A stretch of 64,000 nt of DNA from Streptomyces spiralis. GTDB taxonomy: Bacteria > Actinomycetota > Actinomycetes > Streptomycetales > Streptomycetaceae. Positions 22,726-33,898 of the stretch are shown in pieces. The stretch spans positions 1 to 64,000 of the forward strand of contig NZ_BNBC01000051.1 in assembly GCF_014654675.1 (NCBI RefSeq), read 5' to 3'. The notes under the pieces were generated by a model. That model was not told the origin of the DNA. It was given only the letters and a program-made list of their open reading frames with translations, and did no database searches. How positions within the stretch are numbered: position 1 is the stretch's first letter; the number at the start of each line of letters is the position of its first letter. A program made the position numbers and the translations under genes.

Positions 22726-23427
22726 ATGGCAGAGCAGACCCACGTCCTGTTCGTCGAGGACGACGACGTCATCCGCGAGGCCACACAGCTCGCCCTGGAG
22801 CGGGACGGCTTCGCGGTCACGGCCATGCCCGACGGCCTGTCGGGCCTGGAGGCGTTCCGGGCGAGGCGCCCCGACATCGCGCTGCTGGACGTCATGGTCC
22901 CCGGCCTGGACGGCGTCAGCCTGTGCCGCCGCATCCGCGACGAGTCGACGGTGCCGGTGATCATGCTGTCGGCGCGGGCGGACTCCATCGACGTCGTGCT
23001 GGGTCTCGAGGCCGGCGCCGACGACTATGTGACCAAGCCGTTCGACGGCGCCGTCCTGGTCGCCCGGATCCGCGCGGTGCTGCGCCGCTTCGGGCACGCG
23101 GGAGGCGGCCGCGCCGAGGCCGACGCCTCCGCGGTGGACGGCGGGATGCTGACCTTCGGCGACCTGGAGGTCGACACCGAGGGGATGGAGGTGCGCCGGG
23201 CCGGGCAGCCGGTGGCGCTCACCCCCACCGAGATGCGGCTGCTGCTCGAGTTCTCCGCCGCGCCGGGCACTGTCCTGTCCCGGGACAAGCTCCTGGAGCG
23301 CGTGTGGGACTACGGCTGGGGCGGTGACACCCGGGTCGTCGACGTCCATGTGCAGCGGTTGCGCACGAAGATCGGCCAGGACCGCATCGAGACGGTCCGT
23401 GGCTTCGGCTACAAGCTGAAGGCCTGA
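22726..23427 (+). CDS. cseB: Response regulator CseB (OmpR family)
   Basis: Activates sigE after phosphorylation by CseC. The 233-residue protein has a receiver domain with acidic pocket E11-D12-D13, phosphoacceptor Asp55 (LLDVMVPGLDG) and the switch Lys in YVTKPF, and a winged-helix DNA-binding domain (LTPTEMRLLLEF to TVRGFGYKLKA). The ATG at 22726 follows a 144-bp gap after cseA, and the histidine kinase gene starts ten bases after its stop. The gap contains GGGAACC near 22602, but no convincing SigE promoter could be placed there. Confidence 0.95.
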   Translation: MAEQTHVLFVEDDDVIREATQLALERDGFAVTAMPDGLSGLEAFRARRPDIALLDVMVPGLDGVSLCRRIRDESTVPVIMLSARADSIDVVLGLEAGADDYVTKPFDGAVLVARIRAVLRRFGHAGGGRAEADASAVDGGMLTFGDLEVDTEGMEVRRAGQPVALTPTEMRLLLEFSAAPGTVLSRDKLLERVWDYGWGGDTRVVDVHVQRLRTKIGQDRIETVRGFGYKLKA

Positions 23428-23437
23428 GCGGGGCGGC

Positions 23438-24808
23438 ATGCGGGGGAACACGCGGCGCCTGCTTCCGGGGCGCCTGGAGCACGCGGACATCCGTACGGGG
23501 CTGAGGTGGAAGCTCAGCGCGGCCATCGCGCTGGTCGGCGCCCTGGTGGCGATCGCGCTCAGCCTGGTGGTGCACAACGCCGCCCGGGTGTCGATGCTGG
23601 ACAACGCCCGCGACCTGGCCGACCAGCGGCTCCAGCTCGCGCAGAGCATCTACGACCGTCCCGGCCGGCGGCCGGCTCCTGCCACCTTCAAGATCGACGA
23701 TCCGACGCTGCCCGCCGCGCTGCGGGAGAAGGTCGCGGACGGCCGGCGGGCCACGTTCGTCACCGACCACCCGGGCGGTGTGCCGGACATCTGGGCGGCC
23801 ATGCCGATCAAGGGCGGGCACGTGCTCTCCCTGCACACGCACTTCACCGACCGCAGCACGGACATCCTCAAGGACCTCGACCAGGCCCTGGTGATCGGCT
23901 CCATCGCCGTCGTGCTGGGCGGCAGCGCGCTGGGTGTGCTCATCGGCGGCCAGCTCTCGGGCCGGCTGCGCAAGGCGGCGGCCGCCGCGAACCAGGTGGC
24001 CAAGGGCGAGTCAAACGTACGGGTCCGGGACGCCATCGGCGGGGTCGTACGGGACGAGACCGACGACCTCGCACGCGCGGTGGACGCCATGGCGGACGCG
24101 CTGCAGCAGCGGCTGGAGGCGGAGCGGCGGGTCACCGCGGACATCGCGCACGAGCTGCGCACTCCGGTGACGGGGCTGCTGACGGCCGCCGAACTGCTGC
24201 CGCCGGGCCGCCCCACCGAGCTGGTCCTGGACCGGGCGAAGGCGATGCGCACGCTGGTGGAGGACGTGCTGGAGGTCGCGCGGCTGGACGGCGCATCGGA
24301 GCGGGCCGAGCTGCAGGACATCGTGCTCGGCGAGTTCGTCGCCCGGCGGGTGGCGGCGAAGGACCCGGACGTCGAGGTGCGGGTGGTGCACGAGTCGGAG
24401 GTCACGACCGACCCGCGGCGTCTGGAGCGGGTGCTGTTCAACCTGCTCGCCAACGCCGCCCGGCACGGCAAGCCGCCGATCGAGGTGACCGTGGAGGGCC
24501 GGGTCATCCGGGTGCGCGACCACGGCCCCGGCTTCCCCGAGGCGCTGCTGGCGGAGGGCCCGAGCCGGTTCCGCACCGGCAGCGCGGACCGCGCGGGGCG
24601 CGGCCACGGCCTGGGCCTGACCATCGCCGCCGGCCAGGCCCGGGTGCTGGGGGCCCGCCTGACGTTCCGCAACGTACGGCCCGCGGGCGCCCCCGCGCAC
24701 ATTCCGGCCGAGGGCGCGGTCGCGGTCCTGTGGCTGCCGGAGCACGCCCCGACGAACACGGGCAGCTACCCGATGCTGCCGCAGCAGGTGCCCCAGCAGG
24801 GGAAGTGA
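23438..24808 (+). CDS. cseC: Sensor histidine kinase CseC
   Basis: Membrane sensor of cell-wall damage that phosphorylates CseB. The 456-residue protein has a first membrane span (LSAAIALVGALVAIALSLVV), an extracellular loop of about 100 residues, a second span (ALVIGSIAVVLGGSALGVLI), a HAMP segment, the H-box with the phosphoacceptor His in DIAHELRTPVTG, and an ATPase domain with N-box (LFNLLANAARHG) and G-boxes (RDHGPGFPE, RGHGLGLTIA). It is immediately downstream of cseB and ends the sigE operon. Confidence 0.95.
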   Translation: MRGNTRRLLPGRLEHADIRTGLRWKLSAAIALVGALVAIALSLVVHNAARVSMLDNARDLADQRLQLAQSIYDRPGRRPAPATFKIDDPTLPAALREKVADGRRATFVTDHPGGVPDIWAAMPIKGGHVLSLHTHFTDRSTDILKDLDQALVIGSIAVVLGGSALGVLIGGQLSGRLRKAAAAANQVAKGESNVRVRDAIGGVVRDETDDLARAVDAMADALQQRLEAERRVTADIAHELRTPVTGLLTAAELLPPGRPTELVLDRAKAMRTLVEDVLEVARLDGASERAELQDIVLGEFVARRVAAKDPDVEVRVVHESEVTTDPRRLERVLFNLLANAARHGKPPIEVTVEGRVIRVRDHGPGFPEALLAEGPSRFRTGSADRAGRGHGLGLTIAAGQARVLGARLTFRNVRPAGAPAHIPAEGAVAVLWLPEHAPTNTGSYPMLPQQVPQQGK

Positions 24809-24824
24809 CAGACGCCGGGAGGCC

Positions 24825-25271
24825 CTAGGGGGCCCACTCCTTGTCCAGGTCCAGGCCACCGTCGCGCCGCTGGGTGAAGGAGAACCAGTTGCCGGAGTCG
24901 TCGCGGAAGAGCGCCTCGGTGCCGTAGGGGCGCTCCTGCGGCTCCTGGAGGAACTCCACCCCGCGGTCCTTGAGCTTCTTGTAGTCGCCGTGGATGTCGT
25001 CGGTGACCAGCACGCCGGCGCCGAGGGCACCCTTGGCGACCAGCTTCTTGACCATCTCGGCGGACTCGGGGTCCATCGCGGGCGGCCCGGGCACCATGAG
25101 GGTCAGCTCGACGTCGGGCTGGTCCGGGGAGCCGACGGTGAGCCAGCGCGCGCCGCCCTCTCCCATGGTCATGTCGGTGCGGACCTCCAGGCCGAGCTTC
25201 TGGGTGTAGAACTCCTTGGCGCGGTCCTGGTCGAGGACCCAGACGGTAGTGATGGCGATGCCCTTGATCAT
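24825..25271 (-). CDS. VOC-family (glyoxalase-like) protein
   Basis: The 148-residue protein has the paired beta-alpha-beta-beta-beta modules of the vicinal oxygen chelate fold: TTVWVLDQDRAKEFYTQKLG at the start and GVLVTDDIHGDYKKLKDRG and FRDDSGNWFSFTQ in the second half. Related proteins are dioxygenases, isomerases or antibiotic-binding proteins; this one resembles the uncharacterised group often annotated as glyoxalase. The ATG at 25271 follows GGAG. It lies 56 bp downstream of an AraC-type gene on the same strand, and the two probably form an operon. Confidence 0.85.
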   Translation of the reverse strand: MIKGIAITTVWVLDQDRAKEFYTQKLGLEVRTDMTMGEGGARWLTVGSPDQPDVELTLMVPGPPAMDPESAEMVKKLVAKGALGAGVLVTDDIHGDYKKLKDRGVEFLQEPQERPYGTEALFRDDSGNWFSFTQRRDGGLDLDKEWAP

Positions 25272-25327
25272 GGCTTCTCCGGGGGTTGCGAGGTGCTGTT
25301 GCGCTGCCACGGTAGGCAGGACGGCGC

Positions 25328-25774
25328 TCAGCCCGCTTCTCGGGAATTGCTCTCTCGCTCCCGGTCCGTGCCGGAGCGGAATCCGCCGGCCCAGAGCATG
25401 GCGTAGCAGCCGGGGATGAGGGCGGCGCCGCGGCCGACGTGCCGGGCGCGGTACTCGCTCGGGGTGAGCCCGGTCCACGCCTTGAAGCGGGACGAGAACG
25501 TGCCCAGGCTGCTGAAGCCGACCAGGTGGCAGATCTCGGTCACCGTGAGGTTCGCGGTGCGCAGCAGGTCCTGGGCCCGCTCGATGCGGCGGTGGGTGAG
25601 GTACTGGCGGGGCGTCTCGCCGTACGCCTCCTTGAAGGCCCGTATGAAGTGGTAGCGCGAGTAGCCGGCGTGAGCCGCCACCGTGTCCAGGTCGAGGTCC
25701 GGGTCCGCCCAGTCCCGGTCCATGGCGTCCTTGGCCAGGCGCAGCTGCCGCATCCTGCCCGCCACTGCTTCCAT
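25328..25774 (-). CDS. AraC-family transcriptional regulator, short form
   Basis: The 148-residue protein consists mainly of the AraC double helix-turn-helix: LDTVAAHAGYSRYHFIRAFK is the first motif and VTEICHLVGFSSLGTFSSRFK the second, with the closing TGLTPSEYR. It has no sensory domain, only about 20 residues before the fold and a short C-terminal extension. It probably controls itself and the VOC gene downstream. The ATG at 25774 is chosen because it opens the conserved helix; no strong Shine-Dalgarno is seen. Confidence 0.88.
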   Translation of the reverse strand: MEAVAGRMRQLRLAKDAMDRDWADPDLDLDTVAAHAGYSRYHFIRAFKEAYGETPRQYLTHRRIERAQDLLRTANLTVTEICHLVGFSSLGTFSSRFKAWTGLTPSEYRARHVGRGAALIPGCYAMLWAGGFRSGTDRERESNSREAG

Positions 25775-25890
25775 ACGGCCGATGGTGGCACGGGGCACTG
25801 ACAACGGCCCGCAGGCCGTGTCGGGGAAGACCTCCGGGAACGGGCCATGAGTCGTGACGGGAAGTCCCCCAGGCCGCTGGACCGTACGGC

Positions 25891-25920
25891 GAAGGCCCCC
25901 GGCTTGTGCCGGGGGCCTTC
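25891..25920 (-). terminator. Terminator after the MFS efflux gene
   Basis: A perfect 12-bp stem, GAAGGCCCCCGG and its complement, with a 6-base loop lies 25 bases past the stop of the transporter gene. It probably also separates it from the AraC gene downstream. Confidence 0.85.
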
Positions 25921-25944
25921 GTGATGGGGGATGTCCGGGGAGGC

Positions 25945-27540
25945 TCAGACGGCTTCCGCGACGCCCGCGGGGGCCGCCGCGTCGCTCGCGCCGTCCTCGG
26001 GCTTGGCCTTGGCCGGTCCCGCGCCCTTCAGCGGCACCTCCTTGACGAACACCGCGGCCACCAGGGCGACGATGCCGACCACGGCGCCCAGCAGGAACGC
26101 CGAGTGCGTACCGGCGGACACCGCGTGCTGGTAGGCCTCCCGCGCCGCCGCGGGCAGCATCTCCAGGTGCTTGGCGTCCAGCTGCGCGGACTGCTCCGTG
26201 ATCTTCGAGCCCAGCGCGCCGGCCCGCTCCGACATGACGTCCTGGACCCGGTGGTTGAACAGCGCACCCATGATCGCCACGCCGAAGGACGAGCCGAGCG
26301 TACGGAACAGGGTGGTGGACGAGGAGGCCACGCCCATGTCCTTCATCTGCACGCTGTTCTGCGCGACCAGCATGGTGATCTGCATCAGGCAGCCCATGCC
26401 CGCGCCGAGGACGGCCATGTACAGGCCTGAGGTGAGGCGGGTGGTCCCGGTGTCCATCAGGGACAGCAGATACAGGCCGACGACCATCAGCACGCTGCCG
26501 ACGATCGGGAAGACCTTGTACCGGCCGCTGTTGGTGGTGACCCGGCCCGCGATCATCGACACGACCAGCATCGCGCCCAGCATCGGCAGGAGCAGCAGAC
26601 CGGAGTTGGTCGCGGAGGCGCCCTGCACCGACTGCTGGTACAGCGGCAGGAACAGCACCGCGCCGAACATCACGAAGCCGGTGATGAAGCCGATCAGCGA
26701 CATCAGGCTGAAGTTGAGGCTGCGGAAGATGTGCAGCGGCACGATCGGCTCGGCGGCCCTGGTCTGCCAGAAGACGAACCCGACCAGCGCGGCCACGCCG
26801 ATCGCGATGAGCTCCATGATCCGGGCGGAGGTCCAGGCGTACTCCGTGCCACCCCAGGTGGTGACGAGCACGATGGAGCTGATGCCCAGGGTCAGCAGCG
26901 CGGCGCCCAGGTAGTCGACGCGTGCCTGTGCGCGCTTCTTCGGCAGGTGCAGTACGGCGCTGACCGCCACGAGTGCCACCGCGCCGAGCGGCAGGTTGAT
27001 GTAGAAGGCCCAGCGCCAGCCCCAGTTGTCGGTGATGGTGCCGCCGACCAACGGGCCGCCGATCATCGCGAGCGCCATGACGCCGGCCATCATGCCCTGG
27101 TACTTGCCGCGCTCCCGGGGCGGGATCAGGTCGCCGATGATGGCCATCACGCCGACCATCAGACCGCCCGCGCCGAGGCCCTGAATGGCGCGGAAGCCGA
27201 TCAGCTCGCCCATGTTCTGCGCCATGCCGCTCAGCGCGGAGCCGGCCAGGAAGATCACGATCGACGTCATGAAGGCGCCCTTGCGCCCGTACATGTCGCC
27301 GAGCTTGCCCCACAGCGGCGTGGCGGCGGCGGTCGCCAGGGTGTAGGCGGTCACCACCCAGGACAGGTGCTGGAGGCCCCCGAGCTCGCCCACGATCGTC
27401 GGCATCGCGGTGCCCACGATCATGTTGTCGAGCATCGCGAGCATCATCGCGATCATGAGCGCGAGCAGGACGACCCGCACACTCTTGGGTTGTTTGCCGG
27501 CTGGGCCGGTCTCCGTCTCGGATATCGGTGCGTCCGCCAT
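25945..27540 (-). CDS. MFS drug efflux transporter, DHA2 family
   Basis: A 531-residue proton-driven exporter of the EmrB/QacA class with about 14 membrane spans. Family motifs include LDNMIVGTAMPTIVGELGG in the first span region, WGKLGDMYGRKGAF (motif A) and GPLVGGTITDNWGWRWAFYI (motif C and following). It is divergent from a TetR gene, with two near-identical operators between them, so it is very likely induced by a ligand of that repressor. The substrate is unknown. The ATG at 27540 opens a short acidic cytoplasmic start before span 1. Confidence 0.94.
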   Translation of the reverse strand: MADAPISETETGPAGKQPKSVRVVLLALMIAMMLAMLDNMIVGTAMPTIVGELGGLQHLSWVVTAYTLATAAATPLWGKLGDMYGRKGAFMTSIVIFLAGSALSGMAQNMGELIGFRAIQGLGAGGLMVGVMAIIGDLIPPRERGKYQGMMAGVMALAMIGGPLVGGTITDNWGWRWAFYINLPLGAVALVAVSAVLHLPKKRAQARVDYLGAALLTLGISSIVLVTTWGGTEYAWTSARIMELIAIGVAALVGFVFWQTRAAEPIVPLHIFRSLNFSLMSLIGFITGFVMFGAVLFLPLYQQSVQGASATNSGLLLLPMLGAMLVVSMIAGRVTTNSGRYKVFPIVGSVLMVVGLYLLSLMDTGTTRLTSGLYMAVLGAGMGCLMQITMLVAQNSVQMKDMGVASSSTTLFRTLGSSFGVAIMGALFNHRVQDVMSERAGALGSKITEQSAQLDAKHLEMLPAAAREAYQHAVSAGTHSAFLLGAVVGIVALVAAVFVKEVPLKGAGPAKAKPEDGASDAAAPAGVAEAV

Positions 27541-27570
27541 GGTTCCTGTTCCCCCAGCTACCCTTCTGCT

Positions 27571-27640
27571 ACTTACTTGCCGCCCGGCAAGTTACTACAC
27601 TCTGGAAGGTAGAGGTTTACTAGCCGGGCGTCAAGTAAGT
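27571..27640. promoter_or_regulatory. Twin 24-bp inverted operators for the TetR/MFS pair
   Basis: Site 1 (27571-27594) and site 2 (27617-27640, opposite orientation) agree at 21 of 24 positions, sharing ACTTACTTG and CGCCCGGC. Site 1 contains the perfect dyad ACTTGCCG-CC-CGGCAAGT. Centres are 46 bp apart. They lie in the 151-bp divergent promoter region and are almost certainly the operators of the adjacent TetR protein. Confidence 0.85.
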
Positions 27641-27691
27641 TTCCGCCGACCGGCCGGCAGGTAGTGTCAAGGAGCGCGAGGAGTACGAAGG

Positions 27692-28288
27692 ATGGGCGGC
27701 ACGATGGACGGCACGAAGCAACAGCGCCGCGGAAACACCCGCCAGCGCATCCAGGACGTGGCGCTCGAACTCTTCGCCGAGCAGGGTTACGAGAAGACCT
27801 CGCTGCGCGAGATCGCCGAGCGCCTGGACGTCACGAAGGCTGCCCTGTACTACCACTTCAAGACCAAGGAAGAGATCATCGTCAGCCTCTTCGAGGATCT
27901 GACGCAGCCGATCCAGGACCTGATCGAGTGGGGCCGGCAGCAGCCGCACACCCTGGAGACCAAGCGGGAGATCATCCGCCGCTACAGCGACGCGCTCGAC
28001 GGCGCGGCACCGCTGTTCCGTTTCATGCAGGAGAACCAGGCGACGGTCCGGGAACTGCGCATCGGCGACACCTTCAAGAGCCGGATGACCGGCCTTCGGG
28101 ACATCATCATCGACCCGGAGTCGAGCCTGACCGACCAGGTCCGGTGCATCAGCGCCCTGTTCACGCTGCACGCGGGCATGTTCGTCATGCAGGACATGGA
28201 GAGCGACCCGGAGGAGCGGCGCAAGGCCGTCCTCGAGGTCGCCATCGACCTGGTGACACAGGCCGACCGGGGGTCGCGCGGGCACTGA
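27692..28288 (+). CDS. TetR-family repressor of the divergent efflux pump
   Basis: The 198-residue protein has the TetR helix-turn-helix (TRQRIQDVALELFAEQGYEK to LDVTKAALYYHFKTKEEII) and an all-helical ligand domain of about 140 residues. Divergence from a DHA2 exporter and the twin operators between them indicate local repression of the pump and itself. The ATG at 27692 and another at 27704 are both possible; the first has a purine-rich AGGA-containing stretch upstream. Confidence 0.92.
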   Translation: MGGTMDGTKQQRRGNTRQRIQDVALELFAEQGYEKTSLREIAERLDVTKAALYYHFKTKEEIIVSLFEDLTQPIQDLIEWGRQQPHTLETKREIIRRYSDALDGAAPLFRFMQENQATVRELRIGDTFKSRMTGLRDIIIDPESSLTDQVRCISALFTLHAGMFVMQDMESDPEERRKAVLEVAIDLVTQADRGSRGH

Positions 28289-28324
28289 AGACCCGCAACG
28301 CGACATACGCACAGCACAGGACAG

Positions 28325-28364
28325 CGCACCGCCGCCCCGCTCGTTTCAGCGGGGCGGCGGTGCG
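28325..28364. terminator. Terminator after the TetR gene
   Basis: A perfect 17-bp stem (28325-28341 with 28348-28364, loop CGTTTC) in the convergent gap before the M23 peptidase gene. It can act in both directions. Confidence 0.88.
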
Positions 28365-28455
28365 TGCGGGGTGGGCGTCAGCCGATCGACCGGTCCGGCC
28401 GGGGTCTTCGCGCCGGGCCTCGGGCCTTGGGTCAGGCCCTTGTGCAGGCCTTCGC

Positions 28456-29037
28456 TCAGACCTTCACGCCGTGGGCGCGCAGGAAGGCGACCGGGTTGAC
28501 CGCGGAACCGTAGTTCGGGGTCGTGCGGATCTCGAAGTGCAGGTGCGGGCCGGTGGTGTTGCCGGTGTTGCCGGACAGGGCTATGTGCTGACCGGTGGCG
28601 ACGACCTGGCCGACCTTCACGTCGATGCGCGAGAGGTGGGCGTACTGGGAGTACGTGCCGTTGCCGTGCTTGATGACGATGGCGTTGCCGTACGCGGGGC
28701 CGTCGCCGCCGCCGTTGGGGCCGGCCTTGACGACAGTGCCGCCGTGCGCGGCGACGACCTCGGTGCCGACCGGCACGGCGAAGTCCTGGCCGCTGTGCTT
28801 GTGCATCCAGTGGCTGCCGCCCTGGTCGAAGCTGGCGGTGAGGGTGTAGTTCTTCACCGGGTCGACCCAGGCGGCGGCCGACTTGGCGACGGTGGCGGTG
28901 GGAGCCGCCGCGGTCTCGGCGGCGGACGCTACTCCCGCACCCACGACGGCCGAGACCCCCAGGCCGGCGGCCAGGACGGCGGCGCGGGTACGGAGCTTGG
29001 TCGCACGGGCGGAACGGGACGTGGCGCGCAGGATCAT
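28456..29037 (-). CDS. Secreted M23-family peptidoglycan endopeptidase
   Basis: The 193-residue protein has a basic n-region and signal peptide ending near GAGVASAAE, a linker, and a LytM/M23 domain. Zinc ligands are in HKHSGQDFAVP (the H-x3-D motif) and TGPHLHFEIR (H-x-H), with a further His in YSQYAHLS. It cleaves peptide cross-bridges in the cell wall. The ATG at 29037 opens a conventional signal sequence. An untranslated leader with a strong hairpin (29091-29122) precedes the gene, so expression may be controlled in the RNA. Confidence 0.93.
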   Translation of the reverse strand: MILRATSRSARATKLRTRAAVLAAGLGVSAVVGAGVASAAETAAAPTATVAKSAAAWVDPVKNYTLTASFDQGGSHWMHKHSGQDFAVPVGTEVVAAHGGTVVKAGPNGGGDGPAYGNAIVIKHGNGTYSQYAHLSRIDVKVGQVVATGQHIALSGNTGNTTGPHLHFEIRTTPNYGSAVNPVAFLRAHGVKV

Positions 29038-29487
29038 CGAAACCTCAGGGTGTGGGGGACATGAGAACCACCCGGAGGATCGTGTCTTTGCCGGGCGGGC
29101 ACCACCTTGGTAACCCGCCCGGTCACCCGCCCTCAAACCCCCCTACTACGACGCAATATAGTAATAGCCCCCAGTGACTTACATCTCTTGACAGCTCTCC
29201 TATTTGGGACAAAACCGCAGTAAAGACCCCATGTGAGGGCATTCTTTGAGCCTGAATGCCCGATTTACTAGAGCCTGTCCCTTACTAAGTCTGCTCGTAC
29301 AGGACGAAACGCTTGTGCCCCATGTCACCGGCGGGCACCCCCAGGGCCCACTTCCCTGTGACCGGCCTCATGTGACCCCCGTCTCAGCAAGGTTACCGTC
29401 CAGTAATCAGACCGTTCCCCTCCCGCCACCCTGCAGCATGAGCATGCTCACAACAAAGAGCTGCGTTACGGACGCGAGAGGACCCTC
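29038..29487. other. 450-bp divergent intergenic region, relatively AT-rich
   Basis: It holds the leaders and promoters of the M23 peptidase (leftward) and the HAD phosphatase (rightward). Seen here: a hairpin at 29091-29122; TATATT (29160-29155) as a possible leftward -10; two TGTGACC copies at 29357-29363 and 29371-29377, the first part of a CRP-like TGTGA-N6-TCATG; and a perfect 12-bp palindrome TGAGCATGCTCA at 29439-29450. No ORF is convincing. Confidence 0.6.
29091..29122 (-). promoter_or_regulatory. Strong hairpin in the M23 peptidase leader
   Basis: CCGGGCGGG (29091-29099) pairs with CCCGCCCGG (29114-29122) around a 14-base loop. It lies about 55 bases upstream of the peptidase start. 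It could be a transcription attenuator or part of a riboswitch; the conserved cores of known classes were not recognised. Confidence 0.5.
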
Positions 29488-30132
29488 ATGACCACAGGCA
29501 CCTGGACGCGCCGCATCGGCATGACCGCCGTCGCCACGGCCGCCGCCACGGCACTGGCCGCCCCCGTGAGCGCGCAGGCCGCACCACAGGGTCCTGCCGC
29601 CGCCGCGGCCGCCGTCACGGCCACGGCCACGGCCGCGAAGGTCGACTACGCCACCTGGCAGCGGGACTGCCAGACCGTGATGGACCAGGCCCTGCCCTAT
29701 CTGCGGCAGCGCGTGGCGAACGGCGCGCCGGGCGAGAAGCAGGCCATCGTGCTCGACGTGGACAACACGGCCCTGGAGACCGACTTCGGCTTCAGCTGGC
29801 CCCAGCCGGCCAACAAGCCGGTGCTGGCGGTGGCCCGGTACGCCCAGGAGCACGGCGTCGCGCTCTTCTTCGTCACCGCCCGCCCGGGCATCATCAAGGC
29901 CCCCACCGAGTACAACCTCGAACACGACGGCTACGACGTCGACGGCCTCTACGTCCGCGGCCTGCTCGACCTGTTCGAGGACGTCGCCGACTACAAGACC
30001 GCCCAGCGCGCCGCCATCGAGTCCCGGGGCTACACGATCATCGCCAACATCGGCAACAGCCCCACCGACCTGACCGGCGGCCACGCCGAGAAGACCTTCA
30101 AGCTGCCGGACTACGACGGTCAGCTCTCCTGA
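29488..30132 (+). CDS. Secreted HAD-superfamily acid phosphatase (class B type)
   Basis: The 214-residue protein has a signal peptide (RRIGMTAVATAAATALAAPV, cleavage near AQAAP), an Ala-rich linker and a HAD subfamily IIIB domain. Motif I is VLDVDNTAL with both nucleophile and acid Asp, motif II is FFVTARPG, and the Lys of motif III and acidic motif IV appear in DYKTAQRAAIE and NIGNSPTDL. It probably releases phosphate from organic esters outside the cell. The ATG at 29488 follows AGAGGA. A very strong terminator follows. Confidence 0.9.
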   Translation: MTTGTWTRRIGMTAVATAAATALAAPVSAQAAPQGPAAAAAAVTATATAAKVDYATWQRDCQTVMDQALPYLRQRVANGAPGEKQAIVLDVDNTALETDFGFSWPQPANKPVLAVARYAQEHGVALFFVTARPGIIKAPTEYNLEHDGYDVDGLYVRGLLDLFEDVADYKTAQRAAIESRGYTIIANIGNSPTDLTGGHAEKTFKLPDYDGQLS

Positions 30133-30160
30133 GCGCCCGCCCCTGAGGAAGCACAGCGAA

Positions 30161-30203
30161 AAGGGGGCTGCCCCGGGACCGAGGTCCCGGGGCAGCCCCC
30201 TTT
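30161..30203. terminator. Strong terminator between HAD phosphatase gene and clpC
   Basis: A near-perfect 20-bp stem, starting AAGGGGGCTGCCCCGGGACC and its complement after a 2-3 base loop, ending in CCCTTTC. It lies in the 93-bp convergent gap and should serve both genes. Confidence 0.92.
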
Positions 30204-30225
30204 CGGTTCAGGCCGAGCGCGGCGC

Positions 30226-32751
<2,526 letters not shown>

Positions 32752-33193
32752 CGTTAATCGCTCCTCAGAGCGGTCAGGCAGTGGGGGGAACTTCCCCTCC
32801 CTGTCCTTCCGCAGCTTAGTCCCGCAAGCGGGGACCGCTCATTCCAACTGCCGACACCGTCGATGGCCTCCTGACCCCGAACGCCGACATCTGCTCCAAC
32901 CCGATGGTGCGAGACGATGTTCCCGCAGGCCAGGCAGTTACCCCAGTCGCCAGTACGCCCATGGCGAACGTGAGACTCCTTTGCCCGGCTGTGGCCTGCG
33001 TGTCGCCCCCTCCCACTAGGCATGTCTTACCCGCTGGGACTGACACTCCATGCGGCGCGCACACGGTTCCCTCCGCTATGGGCGAACAACCTTGCGCCCC
33101 TTTCCACCTCCACGCGCCCCGCCGTTCGAAACTGTCCGCATTCGTGAAGCAACCCAGCGTAACCATGGTCGCCTTCCGACGGTTGCACCTGAC
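32752..33193. other. 440-bp region upstream of clpC and a hypothetical gene
   Basis: This divergent spacer must carry the clpC promoter (leftward) and that of the rightward gene. I found no clear -35/-10 pair, known repressor box, RNA gene or convincing ORF. GC content is somewhat lower than in the flanks. Confidence 0.5.
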
Positions 33194-33898
33194 ATGGTCG
33201 GCAGCCTCCCCACGCTTCCTGTTCCGGTCCTGTCCGCTCCGGTCCCGTTTGTCCCGGTCCCCTCTGTTCCTTTTTCCCCGCCTGTCCCGGTTCCCTCGCC
33301 CCGTCGGCCGCTCGGTGCGGGTGGCGGCAGGGTGCGGGACTGGTACGAGAACGAACTGGGGTGGGCCACGGTGCCCGGAACACCGCTGCGCCTGGTCGTG
33401 GGGCGCCGCTTCGACGTCCTGGACGTCCCGGTCGAGGCCGGACGTGCGGCGCTGCGCCATCTGGGGCCTGCTTCTCCGGTGGCCGTGCACGGGGACCGGA
33501 TGCGGCTGCTGGTCGCCGCGGGCAGCGCGGAGGAGCTGCCTGGGCTGCTGGAGTGGCTGGAGTGGTCAGCGGTGGACCTGGATCTGGTGGCGCTGGGCGC
33601 GGGCGCGCTGATGGAAGCGCCACAGCCGCCCTTCGCGGGGCAGGCCGGAGCACGGCTGCCCGGAACACTGCCCGGAGCGCGGCCACCCGCCCGGGGCCGC
33701 TCCGGTTCGCAGGGGGCCGCCGTGTGGTTGCGGCCCCCCGGGCCGGGATGCGAGACCGGGGCCTCGCTGCCGACGCTGTCGGCCATGGGGGGCGATGGAG
33801 ACGCCCCCGATCTCGTGCGGGTCGTGGAGACGGTGGCGACGCACTGCCTCCGGCTCCGGCTGCGGCGCGCTCACACACGGCCGCCGGCCTTCTCCTAG
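33194..33898 (+). CDS. Conserved streptomycete protein of unknown function
   Basis: The 234-residue product starts with about 40 residues rich in Pro and Val (repeated PVP units), then a domain containing VRDWYENELGWATVPGTPLR and FDVLDVPVEAGRAALRHLG. That pattern recalls the N-terminal fold of streptomycete bifunctional primase/polymerase-like proteins, but catalytic residues were not identified. The second half is Pro/Gly/Arg-rich. The ATG at 33194 is the likely start; an earlier in-frame ATG (33050) would add 48 poorly conserved-looking residues. No Shine-Dalgarno is evident at either. Confidence 0.55.
   Translation: MVGSLPTLPVPVLSAPVPFVPVPSVPFSPPVPVPSPRRPLGAGGGRVRDWYENELGWATVPGTPLRLVVGRRFDVLDVPVEAGRAALRHLGPASPVAVHGDRMRLLVAAGSAEELPGLLEWLEWSAVDLDLVALGAGALMEAPQPPFAGQAGARLPGTLPGARPPARGRSGSQGAAVWLRPPGPGCETGASLPTLSAMGGDGDAPDLVRVVETVATHCLRLRLRRAHTRPPAFS

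Noticed and set aside
29188..29216. A rightward promoter starting with perfect TTGACA at 29188-29193
   Set aside because: The bases 17-18 positions downstream (AAAACC) do not resemble a -10 element.
29038..29300. A ydaO-type c-di-AMP riboswitch before the M23 peptidase gene
   Set aside because: Such riboswitches control wall hydrolases in Streptomyces, but I could not recognise the conserved ydaO core by eye. Only a simple hairpin is reported.
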